A DNA stretch of 36,776 nt from Bacteroidales bacterium (GCA_016937255.1 JAFGWG010000203.1:1-36776), one strand, 5' to 3'; shown: positions 7,288 to 16,291, numbered from the stretch's first letter. The notes: generated from the letters alone by a model not told the origin. Numbers and translations: made by a program.

Positions 7288-8316
7288 ATGACAGAAACAA
7301 GAAAGGTGCTGGTGATTTATACCGGCGGAACGATTGGAATGATCATGGATGAAGAAAGTCAGTCGCTGGTTCCCATAGATTTTGAAAAGATTTTTCAGCA
7401 TATTCCTGTATTGGAAAGCATGAATGTGGAAATTGATCATGCCCAGATGGACGAAATTATTGATTCATCCGATATGAATCCGCAATTCTGGATTAAGCTG
7501 GTAGGAATAATTGAAAAGAACTATTTGGACTATGATGGATTTGTAGTGTTACACGGAAGCGACACCATGGCTTATACTGCTTCTATGCTCAGTTTTATGC
7601 TAGAAAATCTGAATAAACCTGTAATTTTAACCGGATCACAATTGCCTCTGGGCATGGTTCGCAGTGATGGGCGAGAGAATTTTATCAATGCTGTTGAAAT
7701 AGCATCAGCTTATGAAGAAGACACGCCGATAGTTCCTGAAGTTTGTATTTTTTTTGAAAACAGATTATTCAGAGGCAACCGCACTTCGAAATTCAATGCC
7801 GAGCATTTCGATGCTTTCATTTCGGGCAATTACCCGGTTTTAGCAGAAGTGGGCGTGCACATAAAATACAATAAAGTTTATATCAGAAAACCGGCATATA
7901 AAGCACTTAAGGCACATAAAAAACTCAGCAATGCCGTGGGAATTCTGAAATTATTTCCCGGAATTCCACTAAGCCTGGTCAATAACACATTGGCGCAAAA
8001 TGATTTAGAAATTGTAATTCTCGAGAGTTTTGGCGCCGGAAATGCACCTACAAACAAAGAATTCCTGGCTCTAATTGAAGAAGCCGGAAAGAAAAACAAA
8101 ATCATTCTCAATATCAGCCAATGCAAAAGCGGTGAGGTGGAAATGGGTCGTTATGCTACAAGCAAGAAGCTATTGGAACTTGGTGTTATCAGTGGTAGAG
8201 ACATGACAACTGAAGCGGCCTTAACAAAATCAATGTATTTATTAGGTGAAGGTTACCGTGATTCTGAACTGAAGAGACTCCTTCAGAAATCGATACGCGG
8301 TGAGATGAGTCAGTAA
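7288..8316 (+). CDS. ansA: Type I L-asparaginase
   Basis: A 342-residue asparaginase. The first catalytic threonine lies in YTGGTIGM near the N-terminus and the second in LHGSDTMAYTAS; the ILTGSQLPLG and RGNRTSKF blocks are conserved. There is no signal peptide, so it is the cytosolic type I form that hydrolyses asparagine to aspartate and ammonia. It starts three bases after tatD and probably shares its transcript. The C-terminal 100 residues hold the usual small domain, and the gene looks complete. Confidence 0.93.
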   Translation: MTETRKVLVIYTGGTIGMIMDEESQSLVPIDFEKIFQHIPVLESMNVEIDHAQMDEIIDSSDMNPQFWIKLVGIIEKNYLDYDGFVVLHGSDTMAYTASMLSFMLENLNKPVILTGSQLPLGMVRSDGRENFINAVEIASAYEEDTPIVPEVCIFFENRLFRGNRTSKFNAEHFDAFISGNYPVLAEVGVHIKYNKVYIRKPAYKALKAHKKLSNAVGILKLFPGIPLSLVNNTLAQNDLEIVILESFGAGNAPTNKEFLALIEEAGKKNKIILNISQCKSGEVEMGRYATSKKLLELGVISGRDMTTEAALTKSMYLLGEGYRDSELKRLLQKSIRGEMSQ

Positions 8317-8352
8317 TTTTCTGCATCAAAACAGTAAATACATAAAATAAAT

Positions 8353-8384
8353 TTGACTTTGCCATGTAAAATTTATTAATTTTG
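8353..8384 (+). promoter_or_regulatory. Bacteroidota-type promoter of the coiled-coil/zapA operon
   Basis: TTG at 8353-8355 and TAATTTTG at 8377-8384 are 21 bases apart, a good match to the phylum's TTG-N19-21-TAnnTTTG promoter. The ATG at 8406 is 22 bases downstream, whereas the in-frame TTG at 8382 lies within the box and cannot be the start. Confidence 0.65.
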
Positions 8385-8405
8385 CAATGGATAATACTGT
8401 TTTCA

Positions 8406-8693
8406 ATGAATGATTTTGACCAGATGATAAGGGATATTGGGGATAATATTCAGAAACTCATAGGTCAGAGAGATACAGCGAAGAAAGAATTATCTATTCT
8501 GATTGAGGAAAGCAATCGTTTGCAATTGGAAAATGACGAAAACCGGCAGCGTTTAAGACAAAAAGAAGAAGAGATGTCGGCTCAGAAAATGGGAAACGTC
8601 ATTGGACAAGCAGGAGATTTGCAATCGACCAGAAAAAAAGTGATGGATATTATACGGGAAATCGACACGTGTATTAAATTACTGGATGATTAA
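8406..8693 (+). CDS. Small coiled-coil protein upstream of zapA
   Basis: A 95-residue charged protein with heptad-rich helices across residues ~10-70 (many Glu, Lys, Gln and Leu) and no signal peptide or membrane segment. The stop codon overlaps the zapA start by one base (TAATG), so translation is coupled. A short coiled-coil gene directly before zapA recurs in Bacteroidota; by position and shape it may be a division partner of ZapA, comparable in size to ZapB, but no homology to ZapB is visible. Function not known. Confidence 0.75.
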   Translation: MNDFDQMIRDIGDNIQKLIGQRDTAKKELSILIEESNRLQLENDENRQRLRQKEEEMSAQKMGNVIGQAGDLQSTRKKVMDIIREIDTCIKLLDD

Positions 8694-8980
8694 TGAGTGA
8701 TCAGATCAACATATCGGTTCTCATTGCAGAACGTAAATACACTTTGTCGGTGGAAAGAAAAGATGAAGCAATAATAAGGCAAGCTGCTACAATGATAAAC
8801 GAGCGTATTAAGGAATATAGTCAACAATTTCAATACAAAGACAAACGAGATTTGTTATCTATGGTCACCTTAAGTTATACAGCAGCTTTACTTAAAGCAG
8901 ATACAAAAAGTGATGAAGAGTCGGAAAGCTTAAAAAAGGGATTATCTGACATACATCAGACTTTATTGGAGGCTGTTTAG
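8693..8980 (+). CDS. zapA: Cell division protein ZapA
   Basis: A 95-residue ZapA. The N-terminal half (INISVLIAERKYTLSVE, then EAIIRQAATMINERI) matches the ZapA globular domain, and the C-terminal half is the helical dimer/tetramer coil. ZapA binds FtsZ and bundles protofilaments at the division ring. It is coupled to the coiled-coil gene and followed by the 6S-like RNA and rny, the order seen in many Bacteroidota. Confidence 0.88.
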   Translation: MSDQINISVLIAERKYTLSVERKDEAIIRQAATMINERIKEYSQQFQYKDKRDLLSMVTLSYTAALLKADTKSDEESESLKKGLSDIHQTLLEAV

Positions 8981-9000
8981 TTCTTTGATACGAAAAAATA

Positions 9001-9204
9001 CTACCCGCATTATTCGTCGATTTTTGGTTGAATAAACTCAACAGATTTATTATTAGGGCAAGCTCATTGAGTCCTAAAGCAGGCCGCGTCCACCTTTGGT
9101 GGATTTACATATGTAACAGCGGAAACTTGAATACTCAGGCAGCCTTATAAGTGTTTTTATTGGGGTTTATGAAACCCTTTCGCGAATAATCGCGGGTTTT
9201 TTTT
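9001..9204 (+). ncRNA. ssrS: 6S-like RNA (6S-Flavo type) between zapA and rny
   Basis: The 240-base gap between zapA and rny holds a long-range pairing: ACCCGC-ATTATTCG at 9003-9016 is complementary, with one bulged base, to CGAATAATCGCGGGT at 9183-9197. It closes a rod of about 195 bases. Inside are GTTGA/TCAAC, CTC/GAG, TCCACC/GGTGGA and CCGC/GCGG helices and a palindromic TTACATATGTAA. A T-run follows at once. The size, closed-rod shape and zapA-rny position fit the 6S RNA of Bacteroidota, which binds RNA polymerase holoenzyme. I could not compare it with a covariance model, so exact ends and identity are inferred. Confidence 0.7.
9172..9204 (+). terminator. Intrinsic terminator at the end of the 6S-like RNA
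   Basis: CGCGA-ATAA-TCGCG is a tight hairpin flanked by pairing AAACC/GGTTT and followed by eight T. Its right side is the same stretch that pairs with the RNA's 5' end. An upstream GGGTTT-atg-AAACCC hairpin (9163-9177) overlaps it and competes. Confidence 0.65.
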
Positions 9205-9221
9205 ATTTAAACGAATTGACT

Positions 9222-10766
9222 ATGGATAATACAGTAATGTTGCTGGTCATTGAAATCGCTGTTCTGGCTCTCGCAATTCTTTTATGGGTTTTTGTTTTCA
9301 ACAAAAATGCTCAGCGAAAGAAAAAAATACTATTGGAAGATAGCCAGAAAGAAGCTGACATGATGAAGCAGAAGAAGATTCTGGAAGCAAAGGAGAAATT
9401 CCTGCAACTCAAAACTGATCATGACAGAAAAGTACAGGAAGGTGATAAGCGAATTCTCAATTTTGAAAACAAACTCAAACAAAGAGAAATCAACCTAAAC
9501 CAGAAAAATGAAGAGTATCAGCGCAAAAACAAAGAGCTGAATACACTTAAAGAGACTCTTAATAAGCAAAACGAAGCATTAACGAAGAAAAAAGAAGAGC
9601 TCGACCGATTCCAAAAACAAAGAATTCAACAACTCGAGACCATTTCAGGCTTATCAGCTGAAGAGGCTAAAGCCGAGCTGCTTGAGTCGCTGAAAGAAGA
9701 CGCTAAAACCGATGCCATGACTTATGTCAAAGACATTGTGGAAGAGGCCAAACTTAATGCAAACAAGGAAGCCAGAAAAATTGTTATTGAAACCATTCAA
9801 CGCACGGCTACAGATCATACTTCTGAAAATGCTGTTTCTTCTTTCCCTATTGAGAATGATGAAATTAAAGGACGCATTATTGGTCGCGAAGGGCGCAATA
9901 TTAAAGCGTTAGAAGCAGCTACAGGCGTAGAAATTGTTATTGACGACACCCCTGAAACCATTATTTTATCTGCTTTTGATCCGGTTCGTCGAGAAATTGC
10001 CCGCCAATCGCTTGAAAAACTGGTAGCCGATGGTCGTATTCATCCTGCCCGTATTGAAGAAGTTGTAAGTAAGGTGAAGAAAAATATCGAACAGGAAATC
10101 GCAGAAGTGGGCAAAAAAACCCTGATAGATTTGGGTATCCACAATATGAACCACGAGCTTGTTCGTTTAATTGGAAAAATGAAATACCGGTCATCTTATG
10201 GCCAGAATCTGCTGCAGCACAGTAAGGAAGTTGCTAACCTCTGCGCTACTATGGCTGCTGAGCTTGGATTAAGTCCAAAAATGGCAAAACGAGCCGGACT
10301 TCTTCACGATATTGGAAAAGTTCCCGATAATGAGCCAGATATGCCTCATGCTATGCTGGGAATGAAATTGGCAGAGAAATACAAAGAGCATCCTGATATC
10401 ATCAATGCCATTGGTTCTCACCACGAAGACATTGAAATGACTTCATTAATTTCACCTATTGTGCAGGTTTGCGATGCTATTTCAGGAGCACGCCCTGGAG
10501 CACGCCGTGAGGTTGTTGAATCGTATATCAATCGCTTGCAGGAACTTGAAGCTATTGCATTATCTTACGAAGGTGTTCAAAAAACTTATGCCATTCAGGC
10601 CGGACGCGAGCTTCGTGTAATTGTAGGTGCTGAGAAAATTAGTGATGACGCTAGCGCACAACTTTCACTCGATCTGAGCAAGAGAATTCAGGAAGAAATG
10701 ACTTATCCCGGACAAATTAAAATCACGGTTATCAGGGAAACCCGAGCCGTTGCCTACGCTAAGTAA
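9222..10766 (+). CDS. rny: Ribonuclease Y
   Basis: A 514-residue RNase Y of standard length. Residues ~5-27 form the membrane anchor, ~30-190 a long charged coiled coil, ~210-270 a KH domain ([16 protein letters not shown]), and ~330-430 the HD domain with His362-Asp363 in [10 protein letters not shown] and a second His pair in GSHHED. It is an endoribonuclease that starts mRNA decay at the inner membrane. The ATG at 9222 is preferred to a TTG six bases earlier. It probably has its own transcript start, since the 6S-like RNA terminator lies just upstream. A terminator follows at 10802. Confidence 0.95.
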   Translation: MDNTVMLLVIEIAVLALAILLWVFVFNKNAQRKKKILLEDSQKEADMMKQKKILEAKEKFLQLKTDHDRKVQEGDKRILNFENKLKQREINLNQKNEEYQRKNKELNTLKETLNKQNEALTKKKEELDRFQKQRIQQLETISGLSAEEAKAELLESLKEDAKTDAMTYVKDIVEEAKLNANKEARKIVIETIQRTATDHTSENAVSSFPIENDEIKGRIIGREGRNIKALEAATGVEIVIDDTPETIILSAFDPVRREIARQSLEKLVADGRIHPARIEEVVSKVKKNIEQEIAEVGKKTLIDLGIHNMNHELVRLIGKMKYRSSYGQNLLQHSKEVANLCATMAAELGLSPKMAKRAGLLHDIGKVPDNEPDMPHAMLGMKLAEKYKEHPDIINAIGSHHEDIEMTSLISPIVQVCDAISGARPGARREVVESYINRLQELEAIALSYEGVQKTYAIQAGRELRVIVGAEKISDDASAQLSLDLSKRIQEEMTYPGQIKITVIRETRAVAYAK

Positions 10767-10801
10767 AATAATTTCGTTTTATATTTTATTTACTTCTGTT
10801 T

Positions 10802-10831
10802 AAAGATCCTGCTTTGGTGGGATCTTTTTTT
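10802..10831 (+). terminator. Intrinsic terminator after rny
   Basis: AAAGATCC and GGATCTTT form an eight-base-pair stem with a ten-base loop, followed by a T-run. It lies 36 bases after the rny stop codon. Confidence 0.8.
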
Positions 10832-11161
10832 ATATTCAGAATGTTCACAATATTCAACAATGCACCAAAGCTACACAGTTATTTGGATTGAGCCATATCG
10901 GAGCATTAATTTTGTCCATTAAGCCAAGAAATATAGCTTTATTAAAAATCAAAGGTTAATTGCTCATAATAAAACCTTAATTTTGACAACCAAGAAGTTC
11001 ATCTTTGAAGCAATACAACAAGATTACATATAAAGCCCTCGCTTTCATTGCCCAAAAGGGGAAATATCTGATGTTTCTCTACATCTTCTCCGAGCTGTAA
11101 TTTCTTCACTACACTTTTTTCTCATACAATTTAGTATCAATTTATTGACTTTCAGAATTCA
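10832..11161. other. Gap with no feature found
   Basis: AT-rich sequence between the rny terminator and the radical SAM gene. I see no open frame of useful length, no tRNA shape and no repeat shared with the other gaps. It presumably holds the radical SAM gene's promoter, but no clear TAnnTTTG box stands out close to the start. Confidence 0.5.
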
Positions 11162-12406
11162 ATGGAAGAAATGTATAACTGGCTGAATTCGCTGATAAAC
11201 ATCAACAAAAGCGATTATGCCGAATGGACAGAGCTGAACTGGCTCAACCCGTATAATGTTGTTGAAGAACAGAAGAAAAGAACTGGGCTTCTCGATAGTA
11301 TTGGGGAAAAATTCCTTTTCAAAGACACCAAACCCTATTATAATGGCATTTCAAAAGGATGTTCCATTTGCGGTGCGGGAAAATGGTCGTGCCTGTTTAT
11401 CACCAATAAATGTAATGCCAACTGTTTTTACTGCCCAACAAAGCAAACCGATGATGAACCACCTGGCACCCATGGGCTTACATTCGAAACCGCAGAAGAC
11501 TATGCTGCATATGTGAATCATTTTGAGTTTAAAGGCGTGAGTTTTAGTGGTGGAGAACCCCTGCTCTATTTTGATCGCACGCTCGAATATCTTAAAGCCG
11601 TTCGGAAAAACTGTGATCCCGAAATTTACATTTGGATGTATACCAATGGGATTCTGGCCGACAGAGATAAATTTGAAAAACTTGCCGATGCCGGACTCAA
11701 CGAGGTGCGTTTCGATATTGGAGCCACAGGTTTCAGTCTGGATAAAATCGCTTTTGCAAAAGGAATAATCCCAATAATCACCATTGAAATTCCGGCAGTA
11801 CCCGAAGAAACAGAACGAATGAAACAGCTGCTGCCGGAAATTATTGAAGCCGGAGTCACAAATCTGAATCTTCACCAGCTAAGGCTTACGAGACATAATG
11901 TAAAAAAACTGGTTCAAAAAGGCTACACCATTATTCCTGCTGAAAGGCCGATTGTGCTGGAATCGGAACTTACAGCTTTGGAAATTCTGAATTATGCCAA
12001 AAACCAAAACCTGAATATCGGTATCAATTATTGCTCATTTCACTTCAAAAACAGATTTCAAAAAGCGGGTTTCAGAATAGAAATCGCCAAAGCATACGGC
12101 ATTGCCAAAGATTTTATCAGCGAAAACGGCTATATCAGAGTATTTACTAAAAACAGCATACGCTACGATCAGGTTCGCATTTTTGATCAAGACAATGGAT
12201 TTTCTAACCAAAAGGCGCTGAATATTGGAGGAAAAAACTTCTATCTGCTTTGCGAAAGCATGATGCCTGAAGAGAAACTAACTGATAACTTGTGCAGGCA
12301 AATTGAAGACCTCCTGAACAAAGAGCCCGAAACAGCTCCAGCAGTTTCCCTACTGTTCAGAATCTGGCAATTGGAGTATATTGAGCGGGGGCTGAGGGAG
12401 TATTAG
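11162..12406 (+). CDS. Radical SAM protein with an extra N-terminal cysteine cluster
   Basis: A 414-residue protein. The radical SAM cluster motif C-x3-C-x2-C is CNANCFYC near residue 83. Just before it, GCSICGAGKWSC supplies three further cysteines that could hold a second metal or zinc site. SFSGGEPLL is the GGE motif that binds the SAM amino group. The barrel continues through TNGI and the MKQLLPEIIEAGVTNLNLHQL region, and the last ~100 residues form a separate domain. Family relatives include PflA-like activases and peptide or cofactor modifiers, but no specific function can be assigned. It is a single gene, ending two bases before the convergent lipoprotein gene, so its partner is not visible locally. 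Confidence 0.8.
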   Translation: MEEMYNWLNSLININKSDYAEWTELNWLNPYNVVEEQKKRTGLLDSIGEKFLFKDTKPYYNGISKGCSICGAGKWSCLFITNKCNANCFYCPTKQTDDEPPGTHGLTFETAEDYAAYVNHFEFKGVSFSGGEPLLYFDRTLEYLKAVRKNCDPEIYIWMYTNGILADRDKFEKLADAGLNEVRFDIGATGFSLDKIAFAKGIIPIITIEIPAVPEETERMKQLLPEIIEAGVTNLNLHQLRLTRHNVKKLVQKGYTIIPAERPIVLESELTALEILNYAKNQNLNIGINYCSFHFKNRFQKAGFRIEIAKAYGIAKDFISENGYIRVFTKNSIRYDQVRIFDQDNGFSNQKALNIGGKNFYLLCESMMPEEKLTDNLCRQIEDLLNKEPETAPAVSLLFRIWQLEYIERGLREY

Positions 12407-12408
12407 TA

Positions 12409-12879
12409 TTACTCTCTGGCAAACTCAAGATGGTTCCCTGCAGATCCACCTACAAAATGCTCAACAACAAGATGATCATTTGTAATGGCCTTCACTTCGC
12501 AGGCATAAAAAATCTTTCCGTCATCGTCGTAAACCATGAGATATGAACCGTTATCATCAGCAACCACATTTTCAATATCTGCGGTAGTCGCCAGCGTATA
12601 ATCCTGATCCCAGTTTGAACTTCCTTCAACATAATTTTTGAATTTAGTTGCGGTAATTTCCATTTTATAGGTCGGGTCATTCACATCCTGCCAAGTGCCC
12701 AGCAACTGAAACCTTTGAGTTGATTCATCAATCTTGACAATAGGCTCATCATCATTTACAATCTCATCATTTACTGTGACTTCATCATCACTTGTCGACT
12801 GATCATTCTTTTTATTCTGATTACATGACACCATTACGCCCATGGCAAAAACCAATAATAAGAACTGTATTTTTTTCAT
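12409..12879 (-). CDS. Predicted lipoprotein of unknown function
   Basis: A 156-residue protein with a lipoprotein signal: MKKIQFLLL, a hydrophobic core and the lipobox MVSC at residues 16-19. An acidic linker rich in Asp, Glu, Asn and Ser follows (~20-50), then a globular part that looks like a small beta-barrel. Probably exported and anchored by its lipidated Cys. The frame is open further upstream, but the start at 12879 puts the signal peptide at the N-terminus and the promoter box TATCTTTG 15 bases upstream. It is convergent with the radical SAM gene. I do not recognise the family. Confidence 0.75.
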   Translation of the reverse strand: MKKIQFLLLVFAMGVMVSCNQNKKNDQSTSDDEVTVNDEIVNDDEPIVKIDESTQRFQLLGTWQDVNDPTYKMEITATKFKNYVEGSSNWDQDYTLATTADIENVVADDNGSYLMVYDDDGKIFYACEVKAITNDHLVVEHFVGGSAGNHLEFARE

Positions 12880-12893
12880 AAGATTTGTTTTTT

Positions 12894-12901
12894 CAAAGAT
12901 A
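12894..12901 (-). promoter_or_regulatory. TAnnTTTG promoter box for the lipoprotein gene
   Basis: On the minus strand TATCTTTG lies 14 bases before the chosen start codon. It supports the start at 12879, since the longer frame would run through it. Confidence 0.5.
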
Positions 12902-12922
12902 TGGAAATAAATTTTCTTCATT

Positions 12923-12975
12923 TCCGAGACATCTAATCATTCTACCCAGCGGGAGGCCATGAGTTCGTCCCAAAG
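12923..12975. repeat. Extragenic hairpin, family B copy 1 (decayed)
   Basis: Matches the copy at 22231-22280 at GACATCT near the left end and at 18 of 19 positions in GGAGGCCATGAGTTCGTCC near the right end (12952-12970). The outer stem pairs poorly, so it looks like an old copy. It lies between the divergent lipoprotein and dinB genes. Confidence 0.6.
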
Positions 12976-13012
12976 AAAAAATTTGCCCACCTCAACAATA
13001 ATAATTATATTT

Positions 13013-13034
13013 AAGTCGTCATATTTGACGACTT
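13013..13034. promoter_or_regulatory. Perfect palindrome overlapping the dinB promoter region
   Basis: AAGTCGTCA and TGACGACTT are perfect nine-base inverted arms around TATT. The site ends seven bases before the dinB start codon and includes CATATTTG, close to the TAnnTTTG box, so a bound repressor would block transcription. dinB genes are commonly DNA-damage regulated; which repressor binds here is not known. Confidence 0.6.
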
Positions 13035-13041
13035 TCTAATC

Positions 13042-14211
13042 ATGCGAAACATATTACATCTGGATCTCGACACTTTTTTTGTGTCTGTTGAGCGGTTACG
13101 CGACTCCTCTCTCATGGGCAAACCTGTTATTGTGGGCGGCACATCGGGACGCTCGGTGGTATCGGGGTGTAGTTACGAAGCCCGCTGCTTTGGGGTACAT
13201 TCGGGCATGTCGATAAAATTCGCCAGAAGACTCTGCTCCGACGCTGCATTTATCAGAGGAGACTTGGAGCAATACAGCTATTATTCACGCATGATTGGAG
13301 ATATCATACAAGAATCGGCACCCCTTTACGAAAAGGCCAGCATTGACGAGTTTTATCTCGACATCAGCGGAATGGATCGTTTTTTCGGGCTTATGAAATG
13401 GTCGCATGAGCTTCGCAACCGCATTATTTCTGAAAGTGGGCTTCCGATATCGTTTGGACTATCTGCAAACAAAACAGTATCTAAAATTGCCACAGGAGAA
13501 GCCAAGCCCAACGGAGAATTACAAATTGCAGACCAGCAAATTCAAGATTTTCTTGCTCCCCTACCCATTCGCAAGATTCCCATGCTGGGTAAAAAAAGCG
13601 ATCAGCTACTTCGTTCAATGGGTGTTTTCAATATTGGTACCCTGCGGCAAATTCCTCTGCCTCTGCTCGAAAACGCCATGGGTCTCAACGGGCGCATGAT
13701 ATGGGAAAAGGCCAATGGTATCGACAATGACCCTGTAATTCCTTACGAAGAAAGCAAATCCATTAGCACTGAAAGTACTTTTGAGAACGATATCAGCGAC
13801 CCTCATCTTATGGAAAGGCTTCTGCTCTCCATGAGTGAAAAACTAGCCTTCCGCTTACGTAAAAAAGACAAACTCTGCGGAGGTATTACCCTAAAAATAC
13901 GCTATGCCGATTATGATACCCATAGCATGCAAAAACGCATTCCATATACTGCCTTCGATCATGAAATTTTGGATACCGCCCGAATGCTTTTCAAAAAATT
14001 GTACAGCCGAAGACTGAGAGTACGCCTCATTGGCCTTCGGCTCAGCGAGTTAATTGGGGGCAATCAACAACTACATCTTTTCGATGATACCGAAGAACTC
14101 GGACGCCTCTACCAAAGCATGGATTATGTGCGAAAAAGATTTGGAGAAAAAGCAATTACCCATGCAGCTGGAATGGCAGTGTACAAAGAATTGAAAAATG
14201 AAAAAACTTAA
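13042..14211 (+). CDS. dinB: DNA polymerase IV (Y-family, DinB)
   Basis: A 389-residue Y-family polymerase. Asp8 in LDLDTFF and Asp102-Glu103 in SIDEFYLD are the metal-binding catalytic acids. YEARCFGV and the palm, fingers, thumb and little-finger order are complete. Near the C-terminus QQLHLFDD fits the QLxLF sliding-clamp binding motif. It copies past damaged bases with low fidelity. A perfect 9+9 palindrome sits over its promoter. Its TAA stop codon overlaps that of the convergent PurF-like gene by four bases (14208-14211). Confidence 0.93.
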   Translation: MRNILHLDLDTFFVSVERLRDSSLMGKPVIVGGTSGRSVVSGCSYEARCFGVHSGMSIKFARRLCSDAAFIRGDLEQYSYYSRMIGDIIQESAPLYEKASIDEFYLDISGMDRFFGLMKWSHELRNRIISESGLPISFGLSANKTVSKIATGEAKPNGELQIADQQIQDFLAPLPIRKIPMLGKKSDQLLRSMGVFNIGTLRQIPLPLLENAMGLNGRMIWEKANGIDNDPVIPYEESKSISTESTFENDISDPHLMERLLLSMSEKLAFRLRKKDKLCGGITLKIRYADYDTHSMQKRIPYTAFDHEILDTARMLFKKLYSRRLRVRLIGLRLSELIGGNQQLHLFDDTEELGRLYQSMDYVRKRFGEKAITHAAGMAVYKELKNEKT

Positions 14212-16106
14212 TACGCTCTTTCGTTGCGGCCTTCAACATAATTGATAAAGGAACGGCAAACCACTCTATTTCCGCCAGGAGTAGGATAATCACCAGTAAA
14301 ATACCAGTCTCCTGTACTATCAGGCAATGCTTTATGAAGAGTTTCAATGCTCTGAAAAACAACAGAAACCGTAGCTTTTGTACCTTTTGGAGTTACCAAT
14401 TCTGCAATTTTCTTAGAAATACGATCCGCTGTAAAAGGCTTGTATATTTTCTTTACAGGATTTTGCATTTGTTCTATTGGAAGTTCAAGTTGCTCCTTAC
14501 ATTCACGATAAACCTGATCGATAACATGTCCCTGATGGCTTTCTTTCAGCAAATCAATTGTTGCTCGGAATGCAATAAAATCTGAGAGCTTAGCCATATC
14601 AATTCCGTAGCAATCGGGGTAACGAATTTGAGGAGCAGAAGAGGCAACCACAATAGATTTGGGTTCCAACCGATCGAGAATCTTAATAATACTTTGTCTC
14701 AGGGTAGTTCCACGAACAATAGAATCATCTATTACAACCAGATTATCTTCAAAAGAGCGAACAATGCCATACGTTACATCATAAATATGAGTCACTAAAT
14801 CATCTCTTTCCTTATCGGTTGTAATAAAAGTACGATGTTTCATATCTTTAACCGCCACCGTTTCAGCGCGAGGGTGCAGAGATAAAATTTCTGCAATACT
14901 CTCTGCATCTGGTTTTTCAAGTGCCAGAATTTGATCACGCTTCACCTCATCTGCAAAATCGAGCAAAGAGGCATAGAGGCCCATAAAAGCCACCATTGAG
15001 GTATTGGGGATATAAGAAAACACCGTATTCTTTATATCATAATCGATGGCTTTTAATACTGCGGAAGCCAATAAACGACCAAGTTTTTTGCGCTCACGAT
15101 AAATTTGCTGGTCGGTTCCCCGTGAAAAATATATATGCTCAAAGCTGCAATGTTTTTTAGGTGCTTCAGGAGTAATTCGAATATGCTGAAAAGCACCATT
15201 CTTTTTAACAATAAGAGCATGTCCCGGCTCAAGTTCCTGAATTTCTTCAGCTTTTACATTAAAGGCAGTCATAATAGCCGGTCGCTCGGAAGTAGCTACT
15301 ACTATTTCATCATTTGAATAAAAAAACGCTGGTCTTATTCCCGATGAATCGCGCATAACAAAAGCATCTCCATGACCAATTAAGCCACTGAGCACATAAC
15401 CACCATCCCAACCATTAGATGCATTTTTCAAAACCTTCTCCACATTCAAATCTGCTGAAATAATAGAAGAGATCTCTATTCGGGAAATACCCTTTTGTTT
15501 TTCCTGTTGATATATCCGATCATTTTCCTCATCGAGATGATAACCAATCATTTCCATAATGGTAACGGTATCACTGGTTTCAACAGGATGTTGACCCAAT
15601 TTCACAAGATTTCCAAAAAGTTGATCGACATTAGTAAGATTAAAGTTACCGGCCAGAATCAGACTACGAGTTTTCCAATTATTTTGTCTCAATTGAGGAT
15701 GAACATTCTCAATATCATTTTTCCCGAATGTACCATAGCGCAAATGCCCCAAAAAAACTTCCCCGCTAAAAGGGATATATTCTTTCAAGAACACAGGATC
15801 ATAGAAGCGGGAGGAATTACTGACTTTCATATCCTTAACTGGGGCAAATGCTTCCTTAAAAAGATCAAGAATTGGAGATCCGCTATTACTTCTAAGGCGA
15901 TCAATATAGGTTTTACCAGGTGCTACATCAAGCTTCAGAGAAGCAATTCCTGCCCCATCCTGCCCACGATTATGCTGTTTCTCCATCAAAAGATACATTT
16001 TCTCAAGACCCCAAAACGGATTCCCGTATTTAGAAACATAGTACTCCATTGGTTTTAGCAGCCTGAGAAAGACAATGCCGCATTCGTGTTTAATCTGATC
16101 GCTCAT
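14208..16106 (-). CDS. PurF-like class II glutamine amidotransferase / phosphoribosyltransferase, long form
   Basis: A 632-residue protein, longer than the ~470-510 residues of housekeeping PurF. Cys9 in HECGI would be the N-terminal nucleophile after removal of eight residues. QHNRGQDGAG and GHLRYGT fit the glutaminase domain (~9-300). VVIDDSIVRGTT near residue 460 is the PRPP-binding loop. The last ~100 residues are an extension that ends in a basic tail. Bacteroidota often carry this long form beside a normal purF, and its role is unsettled; it may transfer ammonia to PRPP or to another sugar phosphate. Promoter box on the minus strand at 16129-16136. Convergent with dinB. Confidence 0.85.
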   Translation of the reverse strand: MSDQIKHECGIVFLRLLKPMEYYVSKYGNPFWGLEKMYLLMEKQHNRGQDGAGIASLKLDVAPGKTYIDRLRSNSGSPILDLFKEAFAPVKDMKVSNSSRFYDPVFLKEYIPFSGEVFLGHLRYGTFGKNDIENVHPQLRQNNWKTRSLILAGNFNLTNVDQLFGNLVKLGQHPVETSDTVTIMEMIGYHLDEENDRIYQQEKQKGISRIEISSIISADLNVEKVLKNASNGWDGGYVLSGLIGHGDAFVMRDSSGIRPAFFYSNDEIVVATSERPAIMTAFNVKAEEIQELEPGHALIVKKNGAFQHIRITPEAPKKHCSFEHIYFSRGTDQQIYRERKKLGRLLASAVLKAIDYDIKNTVFSYIPNTSMVAFMGLYASLLDFADEVKRDQILALEKPDAESIAEILSLHPRAETVAVKDMKHRTFITTDKERDDLVTHIYDVTYGIVRSFEDNLVVIDDSIVRGTTLRQSIIKILDRLEPKSIVVASSAPQIRYPDCYGIDMAKLSDFIAFRATIDLLKESHQGHVIDQVYRECKEQLELPIEQMQNPVKKIYKPFTADRISKKIAELVTPKGTKATVSVVFQSIETLHKALPDSTGDWYFTGDYPTPGGNRVVCRSFINYVEGRNERAY

Positions 16107-16128
16107 GAAAACCGATTTTATTACATGG

Positions 16129-16136
16129 CAAAAATA
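16129..16136 (-). promoter_or_regulatory. TAnnTTTG promoter box for the PurF-like gene
   Basis: On the minus strand TATTTTTG lies 22 bases before the start codon. A clear -33 TTG at the usual distance is not seen. Confidence 0.5.
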
Positions 16137-16291
16137 CTGAAAATGCCCGAATCATTTCTCTAAAAGTCAATAAGATCTCAAATCGATGAAAAATTGACCC
16201 ATTGTAGTTGCAAATCCTTTAAAATCTCGTTATTTTTTAGCACCTTTGTTGACTAATAAACAATGCGTTTTTCAGGTCTCTTCTAAAAATT

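Noticed and set aside
15495-16058. 187-residue open frame on the plus strand
   Set aside because: It is antisense to the PurF-like gene, whose motifs on the other strand are unmistakable.
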